Origin: a virus
Virus record (IMG/VR): IMGVR_UViG_3300020468_000006
Coordinates: 1-61,667 of that record
Direction: 5' to 3' (one strand)
Length of the DNA stretch: 61,667 nt
Numbering within the stretch: the first letter of the stretch is position 1; each line of letters starts with the position of its first letter. Below the pieces are notes generated by a model. It worked only from the letters and a program-made list of their open reading frames with translations, did not search any database and was not told the origin of the DNA. Both the position numbers and the translations under genes were made by a program. Below, piece after piece: positions 44,901-55,800 of the stretch.

Positions 44901-47900
44901 ACTACTATAGTGTATCTAAAATTGTTAGAAAGGGTGGTACTGCTGAACCTCGTAGAAAACTAGCAGTTGTATTTGACTACTTCATTCATGAAGCATCAGG
45001 AGATTACTTCTCTAACCAGTCTTATTCTGGTATTGACTTCGCTGATATTCCTAGATGGAGAGGAGATAACAGTCAGAGATACTTAACTGATACTGTAGAC
45101 TTCAGACCTGCTGTTGGTGAATTAGCATCTGGATCTGGTACTGTTGAGCAACCATACTACACTAACTGTGTTAGTTTAGACTTTGATGCAAGAGTATTTA
45201 CATCTACTGGTGGTGCAGGTGGTTCTACAATCTTTAATCCACCTAAGGTAGAAGAAGAATTTAGATGTGATTATGATTACTATCTTCCACGTCGTGACAA
45301 GTTATTCATGACTCATGATGGTGATCTAAAACTATCACAAGGTATCCCTGCTGAAGATCCCCCTGAGGCAGATAATCTTGACAATGCAATGTTACTTGCC
45401 AAGATTACATACGAACCATATGTTTATGATGTAGATGAAGATATTACTATCTCATTACATCAACAGCGTCGTTATACAATGGAAGACATTGGTAACATGG
45501 ACAGACGTTTACAAGACGTTGAGTACTACACTTCTCTATCACTTCTTGAGAGTGATGCTAGAAATGTAAAAGCGTATGATGATGATGGATTTGATCGTCT
45601 TAAGAATGGATTTATGGTTGATGACTTTACATCTCATGGAACATCTGCAACACAATCAATTGACTTTAAGTGTTCATTAGACTTTACTGAAGGAGAATTA
45701 CGTCCACAGCACTATACTACTAACGTAGCATTAGAGTGGAACCAGACTGCTTCTTCTAATATACAGAAAGCAGTTGCTAATATTTTAACTCTTCCATATA
45801 CATCTGATGCATTAATCATACAACCATATGCTTCTAGAATGGAGAACGTTAACCCATTTAACGTCTTCACATTCATTGGTCGTATTGATCTAACTCCTGC
45901 ATCTGATGACTGGACAGATACACGTCGTGCTCCTGTTAGAATAACAAACATAGAAGGTAACTTCGAAGCAACTCGTAGAAGGTTAGGTGCAAACCAACAA
46001 GGTTTTGCTCCTATACAGTGGAGAGCATGGAGAACAGCATGGACTGGTGTTAGAAGATCTGAAACAAGAAGATGGAGAGAAACAACATTTGCTCGTGGTG
46101 TACCTAGAAGAGTTCTATCTGGTGAGACTATCACTACAACTCGTCGTCAGGTAAGAAGTGGTGTAAGAACCAGAGTTGTACCTAGGATTGACAGAAGATC
46201 ATTAGGTGATAGTATTATTGACTCAACATTCGTACCATGGATTCGTTCCAGAAACGTTGGGTTCGATGTACAGCGTATCAAACCAAAAACAAGAATGTAT
46301 GCATTCTTTGATGGTGATCAGGTAATGACTTACATTACACCTAAGTTGATTGAGATAGTTAAGAACTCCACAGAAGATGCTAGAACGAACGAAACACCAT
46401 TTGTTATTGGTGAAACTGTTATTGGTGCACAATCTGGATCAAGGTTTAGAATTGCTGCTCCTAACGACGGATTATCTACTAACCCATATAGTCAGACTAA
46501 TTCTTTACTACCAGACTCATATGCGTCACAAACAGATATCATAAACATTGATACTGTTGTTATGGCACAAACTATATCACCTGATTACTATGGTAATGCT
46601 AGAATCGGTGAGATATTAATTGGTCAAACATCTGGTGCACGTGCTGTTGTAAAAGATAGAAGATTGATTTCTGACTTAGTTGGAAACATGAAAGGTATAT
46701 TCTTTATACCTAACCCTCAGAACAGTTCTAACCCACGTTGGGCAACTGGTTCCAGAGTGTTTAGATTATCCTCCTCAGAGACCGATAGCAGACTCCCTGG
46801 TGCAGTTGATTCTGCTGCTGAGGCAGATTATACAGCAAGAGGTACTCTTAATACTGTACAAGAAAATATCCTTGCAGTTAGAAATGCAAGTGTTGTTCGT
46901 GATACTGTCAATGATACAAGAACAGTTCGTTCTACAAGAACAAACGTAAGACAGGTTGGTTGGTGGGATCCACTTGCTCAATCATTCTTATTAGAGCAAC
47001 AAGGTGGTACATATGTTACTGCTGTTGATATCTTCTTTGGAACTAAGGATACAAATATTCCTATCTCTATGCAGATACGTCCTATGGAGAATGGATATCC
47101 TACTAAAGACATCCTACCTTTCTCTGATGTTACTATAGAACCATCAGGTGTTGAGGTATCTGAGAACGCATCGATTGCAACTAGATTTGTATTCCCTGCT
47201 CCTGTGTACATTCCACAGTCTGAAGAGCATTGCTTCGTTCTATTCTCTGACTCTAACGAGTATAAGGTGTGGATATCACGAATGGGTGATATCGATATTA
47301 GTGGAACCCGAACCATATCTGAGCAACCATATGCAGGTGTTCTCTTTAAATCACAGAACGCTTCTACTTGGACTGCAGACCAGTATGAGGATCTTAAGTT
47401 CACATTATACCGTGCTACATTTGATACATCTGTCACTGGTAGAGCAGTGTTTAACAACACTAAATTGGGTCTAGCGAACGATGGAATATTAAGTTTGGTA
47501 AATAATCCTATAACAACAATTAAACCACAGCAGTTAATTACACTACCTGCAGGTACAAACTACTCATTCACTGTGGGTGCCCGTATCAAACAGACCCCTT
47601 CCAATGCAGAAGGAACTGTGGTAGAATTTGATTCTGTCGCTAACCCAGAAGTGATAACTGTTACAGATATCGTGGGTACATTTGCACAAGGTTTCTTAGA
47701 TGGATCGGGAGATCCCTTCCAAGCACTGAAATCTTCACAGTCAACTGTATCACTTGTCATGTCAGTGGTTAACAATGGTGTGTTCGAACCAGGTGATGTT
47801 ATCACAGGTTCTTCCTCAGGTGCGACTGCAGTGGTTACTGCATACGATTCTGGTACAACAACAATTACAGCTAACTATGTTGACTCTCAATTTGATACTA

Positions 47901-49360
47901 GCAACGACACCCTTTCGGAGCCTGGTGGAGTTTCTGGTACTATCAGTTCTGCTTCCTACAGTGGTGACTCTTACACCGCTTACCCAAGTTTAACTCCTAC
48001 TGCAAGGGCAGTAGATAAGAAGATTCATGTCTTCCATCCTAATCACGGTATGCACAGTCGTGCAAATAACGTAACGATTACTGGTGTGAAGTCAGAGATT
48101 CCTTCTACAGTACTTACTACAACGCTTTCTTCTACAGCAACATCTATTGCTATACAGGAAGCAGGTACCTTCCATAAAATTATTAATGGACAAAGTATAA
48201 GCAATACAAACCAAGGATACCTTAAGATCTATGCTGCTGAGTTCCCATCTGCTGTAGGTTCTATACCTGGCACAGATGAAGCAACAGAAGCATGGCAAGG
48301 ATGGGATCCAGTACATGAGATTGTTGCTTACAGTGCAATCAACTCAACTGGTACTACAATTACTGTAGCAACATCAGGTAGGGCATCTGCTTCTACAGTT
48401 GCTAGAGAGTGGCCAGCAGGTTCTATTGTAGAATGCTATAACCTTGATGGTATACCTCTAACAGAAATCAATAAGACACACACTGCTCTTGATGATCCAA
48501 CCTTAGATTCATATACTCTCACCACAACTTCCACTGCTAGTGTTGGTATTAGAACTGGAGGACCAGGTATAACAGCTACACAGAACGTTCCATTCGAACT
48601 TATAACTCCTACAATTCAGGTAATGAACTTTAAGGAGACTAGTATGGTTGCCTCACTGAATACCACATCTGGTACTTCTATAGGTAACAGTGGAACTATT
48701 GTTGACCAAGCATCCTTTGTTAACAATGGTACCTATGATATTATCCAAATGAATGAAGAGAACTATTATGATAATCCTAGGATTATTTGTTCACAGATCA
48801 ATGAAGATAATAAACTAGAAGGTAACAAGTCATTTATTATGCGTATCGACATGGCATCGGAGAAAGATAACCTTACTCCTGTCATTGACTTGGATCGTGT
48901 TTCTGCTATTACTACTAGTAACAGAATCAATAAGTGGCCAGGTGGTCAGCAAGTATTAGGTCTACAAGCTGATATTGATACCACTGCGGATGTCTCTCTA
49001 TTACCTGCAGGTGACCAGAATGAGGCAGTCTATATAACTAAGATAGCGAAACTTTCTAATGTCTCTCGTTCTATCAGATTAATGATATCAATGAAGAGAT
49101 ATGGTGATGCTAATATTAGTGTCTACTACAGAACCCAAAAACCAGGTTCTGATAAAATGGTAGAGGAAATTGGATTCACCAAGGTTCCAATACCTGAAGT
49201 TGGTTCTACCAACATTGGTGAGGAAGAGTGGGAAGACTTCGAATACACAGTCGAAGGTGAGGAATTCCAAGCATTCCAAATTAAGATCGTTATGACAGGA
49301 ACCAACCAAGCGAAAGTTCCTTTAGTGAAAGACCTACGTGCAATCGCATTTGCTTCATAA
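41993..49360 (+). CDS. DUF4815 baseplate/fibre protein, 2455 aa
   Basis: The N-terminus (IAPYFDDFSKANNFYRVLF, RPGFPIQARELTTMQSIL, NQIENMGTHLFKEGAMV) is the DUF4815 signature of marine T4-like phages. Residues about 1320-1425 are Arg/Trp-rich (WRAWRTAWTGVRR, then STFVPWIRSRNVGFDV and KPKTRMYAFFDGDQV), the last part typical of phage tail-tip proteins. Several GE-x-I-x-G-x-x-SGA motifs punctuate the chain (IVVGRTSGARARVV, ILIGQTSGARAVV, VITGSSSGATAVV). Residues about 1670-1820 (VDIFFGTKDTNIPISMQI) begin a C-terminal beta domain conserved in these proteins. It occupies the position of T4 gp9/gp10, so it probably forms the fibre-connecting outer wedge, but homology to gp9 or gp10 is not evident by eye. 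Confidence 0.8.
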   Translation: MPQNTNLNIAPYFDDFSKANNFYRVLFRPGFPIQARELTTMQSILQNQIENMGTHLFKEGAMVIPGQIGYDLTVHNILIQQAFLGVDVETYRTQLHGKIVEGLTTGIKAKILFSIPATESTRGYISFYLKYIESGDTTSDVTTKVFQNNEQLICENELTFGNTLIEVGSPFAQLLPVEASQIGTTAYINEGVYFIRGHFVDIASAYIILDQYTNNPSYRVGFEVSESIITPEDDPALTDNAIGSSNYSAPGSHRFKINCTLVKKPITDDTDKNFIELLRLNNSIVENFVDRTEYNEIEKSIARRTYETHGDYVVNSFEVRPREHLDDFFNNGVYKAGVTSADGNVASQNYAALEVGKGKAYVKGFRTELLTANYVDAPKPRTFVGRNNQIIPIDFSQSCEVYDIWGWPEIAGEGVTNCYQVLELRDNWSGTGASNSVQGRLIGMARTLQLERDGSKYNLFMFDLQMMTAINFANSQTVNSGEVLRGRQSGATGFVYSGSGAAAMLHQVSGQFQIGEVIERDGRVLDTLDAVYPYEPSDIRQVVGKDGATVIFTASLTLNLRESLPGTTITIDAVGGNDRIEGYGTLFENDIRAGEVLTATATDGKAQNSIRVKRIDPAAIGFTTANRNDPGTAVVFDFTQQHAALDTGLTKGTVSDAEYPAGQVVRLRPLFNQKTVMDGELVIDMPKRAIKSISDESFTILKTFANKQLSSGDVTFTLPENEQFTTLDGENYILTVTAGSNSHTGYGWTPGTNVDIEAESEKNSPTIGVSFGANRQSLQVTGMNGGSGGSSNISEVTLTAAVSVNTVSKKIKTAAKMRTMKVVRTRNNTDVQNYGLTYGNLYGTRIEDEEISFALNDVYKVHAVYESEADTDAQVPFIVLTENVFFDPGSIVVGRTSGARARVVSFNSNNLRLYIVPTSSEFFNSGETVDGFDDALNALVGVVDDADGSLERGSKNITANFDLDSNLNSYYYSVSKIVRKGGTAEPRRKLAVVFDYFIHEASGDYFSNQSYSGIDFADIPRWRGDNSQRYLTDTVDFRPAVGELASGSGTVEQPYYTNCVSLDFDARVFTSTGGAGGSTIFNPPKVEEEFRCDYDYYLPRRDKLFMTHDGDLKLSQGIPAEDPPEADNLDNAMLLAKITYEPYVYDVDEDITISLHQQRRYTMEDIGNMDRRLQDVEYYTSLSLLESDARNVKAYDDDGFDRLKNGFMVDDFTSHGTSATQSIDFKCSLDFTEGELRPQHYTTNVALEWNQTASSNIQKAVANILTLPYTSDALIIQPYASRMENVNPFNVFTFIGRIDLTPASDDWTDTRRAPVRITNIEGNFEATRRRLGANQQGFAPIQWRAWRTAWTGVRRSETRRWRETTFARGVPRRVLSGETITTTRRQVRSGVRTRVVPRIDRRSLGDSIIDSTFVPWIRSRNVGFDVQRIKPKTRMYAFFDGDQVMTYITPKLIEIVKNSTEDARTNETPFVIGETVIGAQSGSRFRIAAPNDGLSTNPYSQTNSLLPDSYASQTDIINIDTVVMAQTISPDYYGNARIGEILIGQTSGARAVVKDRRLISDLVGNMKGIFFIPNPQNSSNPRWATGSRVFRLSSSETDSRLPGAVDSAAEADYTARGTLNTVQENILAVRNASVVRDTVNDTRTVRSTRTNVRQVGWWDPLAQSFLLEQQGGTYVTAVDIFFGTKDTNIPISMQIRPMENGYPTKDILPFSDVTIEPSGVEVSENASIATRFVFPAPVYIPQSEEHCFVLFSDSNEYKVWISRMGDIDISGTRTISEQPYAGVLFKSQNASTWTADQYEDLKFTLYRATFDTSVTGRAVFNNTKLGLANDGILSLVNNPITTIKPQQLITLPAGTNYSFTVGARIKQTPSNAEGTVVEFDSVANPEVITVTDIVGTFAQGFLDGSGDPFQALKSSQSTVSLVMSVVNNGVFEPGDVITGSSSGATAVVTAYDSGTTTITANYVDSQFDTSNDTLSEPGGVSGTISSASYSGDSYTAYPSLTPTARAVDKKIHVFHPNHGMHSRANNVTITGVKSEIPSTVLTTTLSSTATSIAIQEAGTFHKIINGQSISNTNQGYLKIYAAEFPSAVGSIPGTDEATEAWQGWDPVHEIVAYSAINSTGTTITVATSGRASASTVAREWPAGSIVECYNLDGIPLTEINKTHTALDDPTLDSYTLTTTSTASVGIRTGGPGITATQNVPFELITPTIQVMNFKETSMVASLNTTSGTSIGNSGTIVDQASFVNNGTYDIIQMNEENYYDNPRIICSQINEDNKLEGNKSFIMRIDMASEKDNLTPVIDLDRVSAITTSNRINKWPGGQQVLGLQADIDTTADVSLLPAGDQNEAVYITKIAKLSNVSRSIRLMISMKRYGDANISVYYRTQKPGSDKMVEEIGFTKVPIPEVGSTNIGEEEWEDFEYTVEGEEFQAFQIKIVMTGTNQAKVPLVKDLRAIAFAS

Positions 49361-49620
49361 TGGACTATAAATTTACTGGAAAGAAATTTATCCCTGTCGA
49401 GGGTGACGAAAACAAAGGATACTACAGAGATGTAGATTCCAATGCTATCGTAATGACCGATGGTGATGAGTATTCTAAATACATGCAGTCTTTTAATGAA
49501 AGACAACGTAAGAAAAGTGAATTTACCTCTTTACAAAAGGAAGTAAATGAACTAAAATCTGATGTAACAGACATTAAAACTTTACTATTACAACTCGTGG
49601 AGAAGAAACATGCCAGCTGA
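49360..49620 (+). CDS. Small coiled-coil protein, 86 aa
   Basis: The ATG overlaps the preceding TAA by one base. A short N-terminal beta part (YKFTGKKFIPVEGDENKGYY) is followed by a long helix from about residue 50 (RKKSEFTSLQKEVNELKSDV and DIKTLLLQLV) with heptad repeats. No family name is known to me. It is followed, with an 11-base overlap, by a second coiled-coil gene, so the two may form a hetero-oligomer acting as assembly chaperone for the large flanking fibre proteins. That function is inference from position. Confidence 0.65.
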   Translation: MDYKFTGKKFIPVEGDENKGYYRDVDSNAIVMTDGDEYSKYMQSFNERQRKKSEFTSLQKEVNELKSDVTDIKTLLLQLVEKKHAS

Positions 49621-49822
49621 CGTGACTGAATCAAAAGAACCTTCTGTATTATTGCAGGAGTTTAAGGATCGTTATTCCAACATCCAAAAAGAGACTCAAC
49701 AACTCCAAGGAAAGATCAGGGAGAATGAGTCAACAGCTCTTAAATTGTTAGGAGCAATAGAAACTTTAGAGTATCTTAATCCACCTGTTGCTGAAGAACC
49801 AGTGACAGAACCAACCGAATAA
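49610..49822 (+). CDS. Small coiled-coil protein, 70 aa
   Basis: The gene overlaps its predecessor by 11 bases. Residues about 10-55 form an amphipathic helix (LLQEFKDRYSNIQKETQQLQ, then KIRENESTALKLLGAIETLE), and the tail is Pro/Glu-rich (PPVAEEPVTEPTE). The paired overlap with the 86-residue gene suggests stoichiometric expression. No domain is recognised. It stands directly before the late promoter of the tail fibre gene. Confidence 0.65.
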   Translation: MPADVTESKEPSVLLQEFKDRYSNIQKETQQLQGKIRENESTALKLLGAIETLEYLNPPVAEEPVTEPTE

Positions 49823-49844
49823 GCTCTAAGGTCTCATTTGTGGC

Positions 49845-49851
49845 ATAAATA
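49845..49851 (+). promoter_or_regulatory. Late promoter ATAAATA before the tail fibre gene
   Basis: The motif is in the 62-base gap between the second coiled-coil gene and the fibre gene, 33 bases before the ATG. Its context GGCATAAATAAAC resembles the other late boxes, and it is clearly intergenic. Confidence 0.6.
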
Positions 49852-49884
49852 AACAAGAGAGCTTATAGCTAGCGTTTAAATTAA

Positions 49885-52800
49885 ATGGCAAATAGACTAC
49901 AATTACGACGTGACGGTGCACAGCAATGGGCAAACGTTAATGCAATCCTTGCTCAGGGTGAACTTGGCATCGAACTTGATACCTCACGGATCAAGATAGG
50001 AGATGGTGTCACACCATGGAACTCTCTTAAATACGAAAGACCATTAGAGACGGAAAGTAATACTGCAAACACACTTGTAAAACGTGATGCTGACGGTAAC
50101 TTTGAGGCAGGTGCCATTACTGCTTCTATTATCGGTAACAGTGCTACTGCTACAAGACTTGCTAACGCTCGTTCATTCACCCTAACAGGTGACATGTCGG
50201 GTTCTGCTTCGTTTGATGGATCAGCAAACATTAATATTACTGCTGAACTAAACTACCAACCTGGTCTGCCACATTATGATCCTAATAATCTTACAGCACA
50301 AGCATCATATACTAGACTAACAATTGACTCTCGTGGTCGTGTTGTTACTGGTGACAACCCAACAACGTTGGCACAGTATGGTATTGCTGACGCTCAACCT
50401 GCAGATCCAGAACTACAGTCTCTAGCAGACATGTCTGGTTTTGGTATTATTGCTCGTACTGCTGCAGGAACATTATCAAACAGACAGATCGCAGTTAGTT
50501 CGGGTCGTTTACTCGTAACTAATGGTACTGGACAAAACGGAAACCCTGTATTAGATCTTGCTGATACACCTGTTGTTGTTGGTTCTTACAACCCTGTAGG
50601 AAACTTAGACACACCTTTAGTGTCAGTCACAACTGGTGATGAGACAGTAAACACAACGAACTTTACTGTCGATAGATATGGTCGTCTTACTGCTGCGACT
50701 ACATCTGCTATTGCTACAGCAACACAAGGTACTGAAGTAATAGCGTACGACGCAGGTACATCATATACAAGAAATGATAAGATCAAAAACTCAAGTGATA
50801 GGCTTTACCAGGCTTTGCTTGATATTACTAGTGGTGGCGGGGAACCAACACACACAGATGGAAGTGATACGGGGTCTTGGAGATATCTCGGATCTAGTTT
50901 AGCACCTCAAAAAGGTCTAGCATCATTTAACCAAGAAGATTTTGACGTTACTGCATGGAATGCTGCAGGTAACTATGAAGGTGGTTTTGTTACTATTGCA
51001 CAGGCAGGTGTAGATAACGGTCAGTTACAGAACTCACGTGTATCATTTGCTGATGGAAATACTAAAGAAGATTTTGATCTAGATCAAGAACTTACAGCAA
51101 CTACAGGATACAGAGGATTTAATTATCTAAACTACGTTAAGATAAACAACACATCTGGTAGTCTTTTATTTGGAGCGAACAATACAGGAGATAGTGGTGC
51201 AGGAGAAATTGATATTAATGTTAGATCATACTTTAGTGATCCAGACATAACACTTGATGGTACTGTTGCACAGACTTTAGATAAGACTGGTGATGGTAAC
51301 TTAATATTCCAGACTACACAGAACTCAACTTCTGCTAGGAGTCTTAGTATACTTGCAACCAACTCAGGTTCGGGTGATTCTAATATTATTATTCAGTCAG
51401 AGAATGATATTACAATCGCAGCAACGAATGTCTCTAACAGAGTTCATGTAGAAGACTATTGGTTACAAGATAACGTCTTATCAACTACCAATGCAACAAT
51501 GGTACTTGACCCTAATGATGACGATGATGTCACAGGTCTAGTACAAGTTCGTGGTAACTTGCAAGTAGATGGAACTACAACAACAGTTAACTCTACTGTT
51601 GTAACTATCGATGATCCTATATTTACACTGGGTGGTGATACTACTCCAGTAGCAGATGACAATAAGGATCGTGGTATTGAGTTTAAATATTATGATTCAG
51701 AAGCAAGAGTTGGATTCTTTGGATGGGATGAAGATTATGCTGACTCTAATATATGGAGTTCTACTGGTGGATATAGATTATTATATAATGCAACTAATAC
51801 ATCCGAAGTTTTCTCTGGTACTGATGCTCCCCTAATCGCAGGTAACCTAAGACTTACAACAAACACAGGTTCTACCTGGAAGACACCTACAACTGGTACA
51901 CTGGTTGTAACTGGTGGTGTAGGTATTTCTGAAAACATTAACGTTGGTGGAACATCCCACTTAAACGGTAACGTTGAGATTGATGGCACTGTTGATATAG
52001 ATGCCAACTTCGCTGTTAGAAATAATACTACTGATAAGTTTACTATTGCTAGTGCGACAGGTAACACAGTTATTGAGGGTACAGTTGACATTCAGTTAGC
52101 AACAACTATAACTGATGGTCTTCTTATACAAGCAGACGATAAAAAATTCGAAGTTCAGACTGCAGGTGGTACTAGCGTATTTGATATTGATACAGATAAT
52201 GGTAATACACATACAGATGGTACATTAGATGTAGATAGCGGAGTAACATTTAATAGCACTCTTGATGTAGATAACAACGTAACTCTTAATGCTGAGTTAG
52301 ATGTTGATGGCAACTCATTATTCCATAACAACATCACTCTTGATACAACTGGTAAGAACTTTAAGATCACAAACGGATCTGCAGATAAGTTTACTGTTCT
52401 ATCTACAAATGGTAATACAGATATCAGAGGTACATTAGATGTAGGTTCTGCAGTCGTATTCGAAAATAACTTTAATGCTAATGGTAATAACACTACTATT
52501 GGTAACGCTAATACTGATGTATTCACTGTCAACTCAGTCACAACATTTACCGATAATATCACAGTCAATGGTGACGTTGATTTCGACACTAATCTAAATG
52601 TAGATGGTCATGCAGACTTTAATACAACTGTAATTATAGATGGTCAAACTACAATCTATGATTCAGTAATTATTCAGTCTGATAACGAAGTCTTTAACGT
52701 TAATAACGCAGCAGCACAGACCCAATTCTCTATCGACTCTGACAACGGTAACACCGTAATAGGTAGAGCAGGTCTTGGTACTGCATCTGTAGGTCTATTG

Positions 52801-55800
52801 ACTGTTCATGGTGATACTCTACTGAACCGTGACTTAGTAGTTGATGGCAATACAACCATAGGTGATGCTAATACAGATACATTAACTGTTAACTCAGAAT
52901 CAACATTTAATGCAGATGTAACAATCGCAGGTTCTAATAATTTCCAAGTAACGGGTAATGCAATAGTTGACGGGAACCTAACAGTTCACGGTACTACAAC
53001 AACAGTTAACTCTACTGTAGTTACTTTAGATGATCCTATCATTACTTTGGGTGGTGACACTGCTCCTGCTAATGATGACGGTAAAGACCGTGGTGTTGAG
53101 TTTAGATACTACAGTGGTTCGGCTAAACTTGGATGGTTTGGTTGGGATAATAATATAGGGCGTTTTGCACTCTTTAATGATGCAACAAACTCTAGTGAAG
53201 TATTCTCAGGAACTAGATCAGGTATTGATGCAGGTAGTATAAAACTATTTGACACAACAAACGCTACTACCTCCTCTACAGGTACATTAATAGTTGGTGG
53301 TGGTGCAGGTATTGGTTTAGATCTATATGTTGGAGATGATCTTAACGTTGCTGACGATGCTTCTATCGGTGGAAACTTAGATGTTACAGGAACATTTGAT
53401 GTAACTAATGACTTAGCAGTTAACACTTCTAAGATGACAGTTGCTTCTGCAACTGGTAATACAGTTATCCAAGGTTCACTACAAGTAGATCAGGGTGTAA
53501 CTCTTGGTGATGCTGCAGGTGATAACCACACTATTACTGGTACTGTAACCTTTAACCAAGCAATTACATCAACAGATATCACTGCTGATAATATTCAGAT
53601 CGGTGTATCGGGTGCTACTGAGATTGATACTACTTCAGGTAATCTAGTTTTAGATTCTGCAGGTGGTACAATTCACATTACAGATCATGCTGACATCGAT
53701 GGAAACTTAAATGTTGATGGTAATCAACAATTAGATGGTACACTGACTGTTGATAGTACATCAACCTTTAAAGACCATGTATCAATAGAAGATAATAAGT
53801 ATTTAAAATTAGGTGATGATAGTGATTACAGTATAGGATTTGTTACTGCAATTAGTGCAGTTTGGGAAAATGTTGGTACAGGAGCAACCCAGAAAATTAC
53901 CCAAGCACCAGGCATCACTTTACAAGACGGTAGTGGTAATAAATTCTTTAAAGCAGGAAGTTCTGATACTGGTTTGTATCATGTGGGATCTCAGAAACTT
54001 GCTACAACTTCTGGAGGGGTTACGGTAACTGGGTTAACAACTACTGATACTCTCTTAGTCAACACAACTTCTACATTTAGCGGTGCGATTACATCAACAG
54101 ATATTACTGCTGATAACATTCAGATTGGTGTTAGTGGATCTAGTGAAGTTGATACAGCATCTGGTGCGTTAACATTAGACTCTGCTACTGGTGAGACTAT
54201 CGTTGATGACAACTTAACTATCAATGGAACATTAGATGTAGATGCGTTAACAACAATAACTGACGCTCTAACAGTTAAGGCAGATAACAAACTAGTATCA
54301 TTCCAGACTGCTGCAGGTGCTACTGTGTTCAGTGTCGATACTGACAACGGTAACACAGATATACAGGGTACTCTTAATGTGGAGGGTGCAACAACTATTG
54401 ACGATACATTTAATGTTACTCAGGCAACTGATCTAGATAGCACTCTAAATGTTGATGGTGTTGCTACTTTCCAAAACAATGTAGTATTAAACGCTGATAA
54501 TAAAGAATTTGCAATACAGTTAGATGATGGCACTGACAAGTTTACAGTCCAATCAGCAACTGGTAATACAGATATACAAGGAACTCTTGATGTTAATGGA
54601 GCAACAAATGTTACCAACACATTAGGAGTCACAGGACTTACATCTCTTACAAATAACACTAACCCAACATCTCTATCTGGCAATGCTGCTTTGATGGTTA
54701 CTGCAGGTGGTGCAACTGTTGATGAAGATGTGTACATTGGTTCTGATCTATTCTTAGGTCCTAACGCAGGTACAACAATCACCCTAAATGGTGGTAGTGG
54801 TAATGCAGACTTTGGTGGAACATTAGACGTAGCTGGACAGACAACATTATCAACTATCGATGCTACTAGTTTGACAACATCTTCTGGTTTGACAATCGGT
54901 GGTTCGATAGCAGTTAACTCCACTAAGTTTACAGTGGCAGGTGCTACTGGTAACACTGCTGTTGATGGAACATTAGATGTCAACAACGCAACAACAATAA
55001 CAGATACACTGAACGTTACTAACAACGTTGACTTTGATGCTGCGTTAAATGTAGATGGAACTACAACATTAAATGATGCTCTCACACAGAACAGTACATC
55101 ACTCTTTAAAGATAATGTTGTACTAAGAGGATCTACTAAGACATTAAAACTTCAGAACGGATCTGGAACTGATAAGATAACTCTTAACTCCACTTCTGGT
55201 GCTGCAACAATCACAGGATTAACAACAACTAATTCTCTTGACGTTACAACCAACACCACGATAGGTGGAACTCTTGGAGTTACAGGTCAGATCACTGGTA
55301 ACGTAACAGGTGCTTTGACAGGTAATGCTGATACTGCATCGTTGGTTGACGTTACTGATACTACATCATCTAACCTTACATACTATCCAACTTTCGTTTC
55401 TACTAACACAGGAAACACAGAAGTTAGAACTGACTCTACTAACCTTACATACAACCCTTCTACTAACAGACTAACTGTTACAAACTTCAGATCAACAACT
55501 GACTTTGAGGTTCAGGGTAACTTGACTATTACTGGTAACATTGCATATAACCAGTCAGAGGTTGGTAGTATTGCGAACCATGATACTGATGCACTTACTG
55601 AAGGATCAACTAATCTATACTTCACTAACGAAAGAGTTGATGATAGAGTTGATGCTCTAATCACAGGTGGTACAGGTATTACTGCGACTTACGATGACGC
55701 AGGTAACATCTTAACCTTGAGCACTACTCAAGCAGATATTAATACAGACAACGTTACTGAAGGAACAACTAATCTATTCACTACTGCTGCTAGAACTAGA

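Noticed and set aside
46978-47460. A 160-codon frame on the - strand inside the DUF4815 gene
   Set aside because: It is opposite a conserved domain and shows no recognisable protein pattern, so it is a shadow frame.
54420-55085. A 221-codon frame on the - strand inside the tail fibre gene
   Set aside because: It lies wholly opposite a strongly supported fibre frame, has no ribosome binding site and reads as low-complexity Val/Ser/Pro sequence, as expected from the complement of the repeats.
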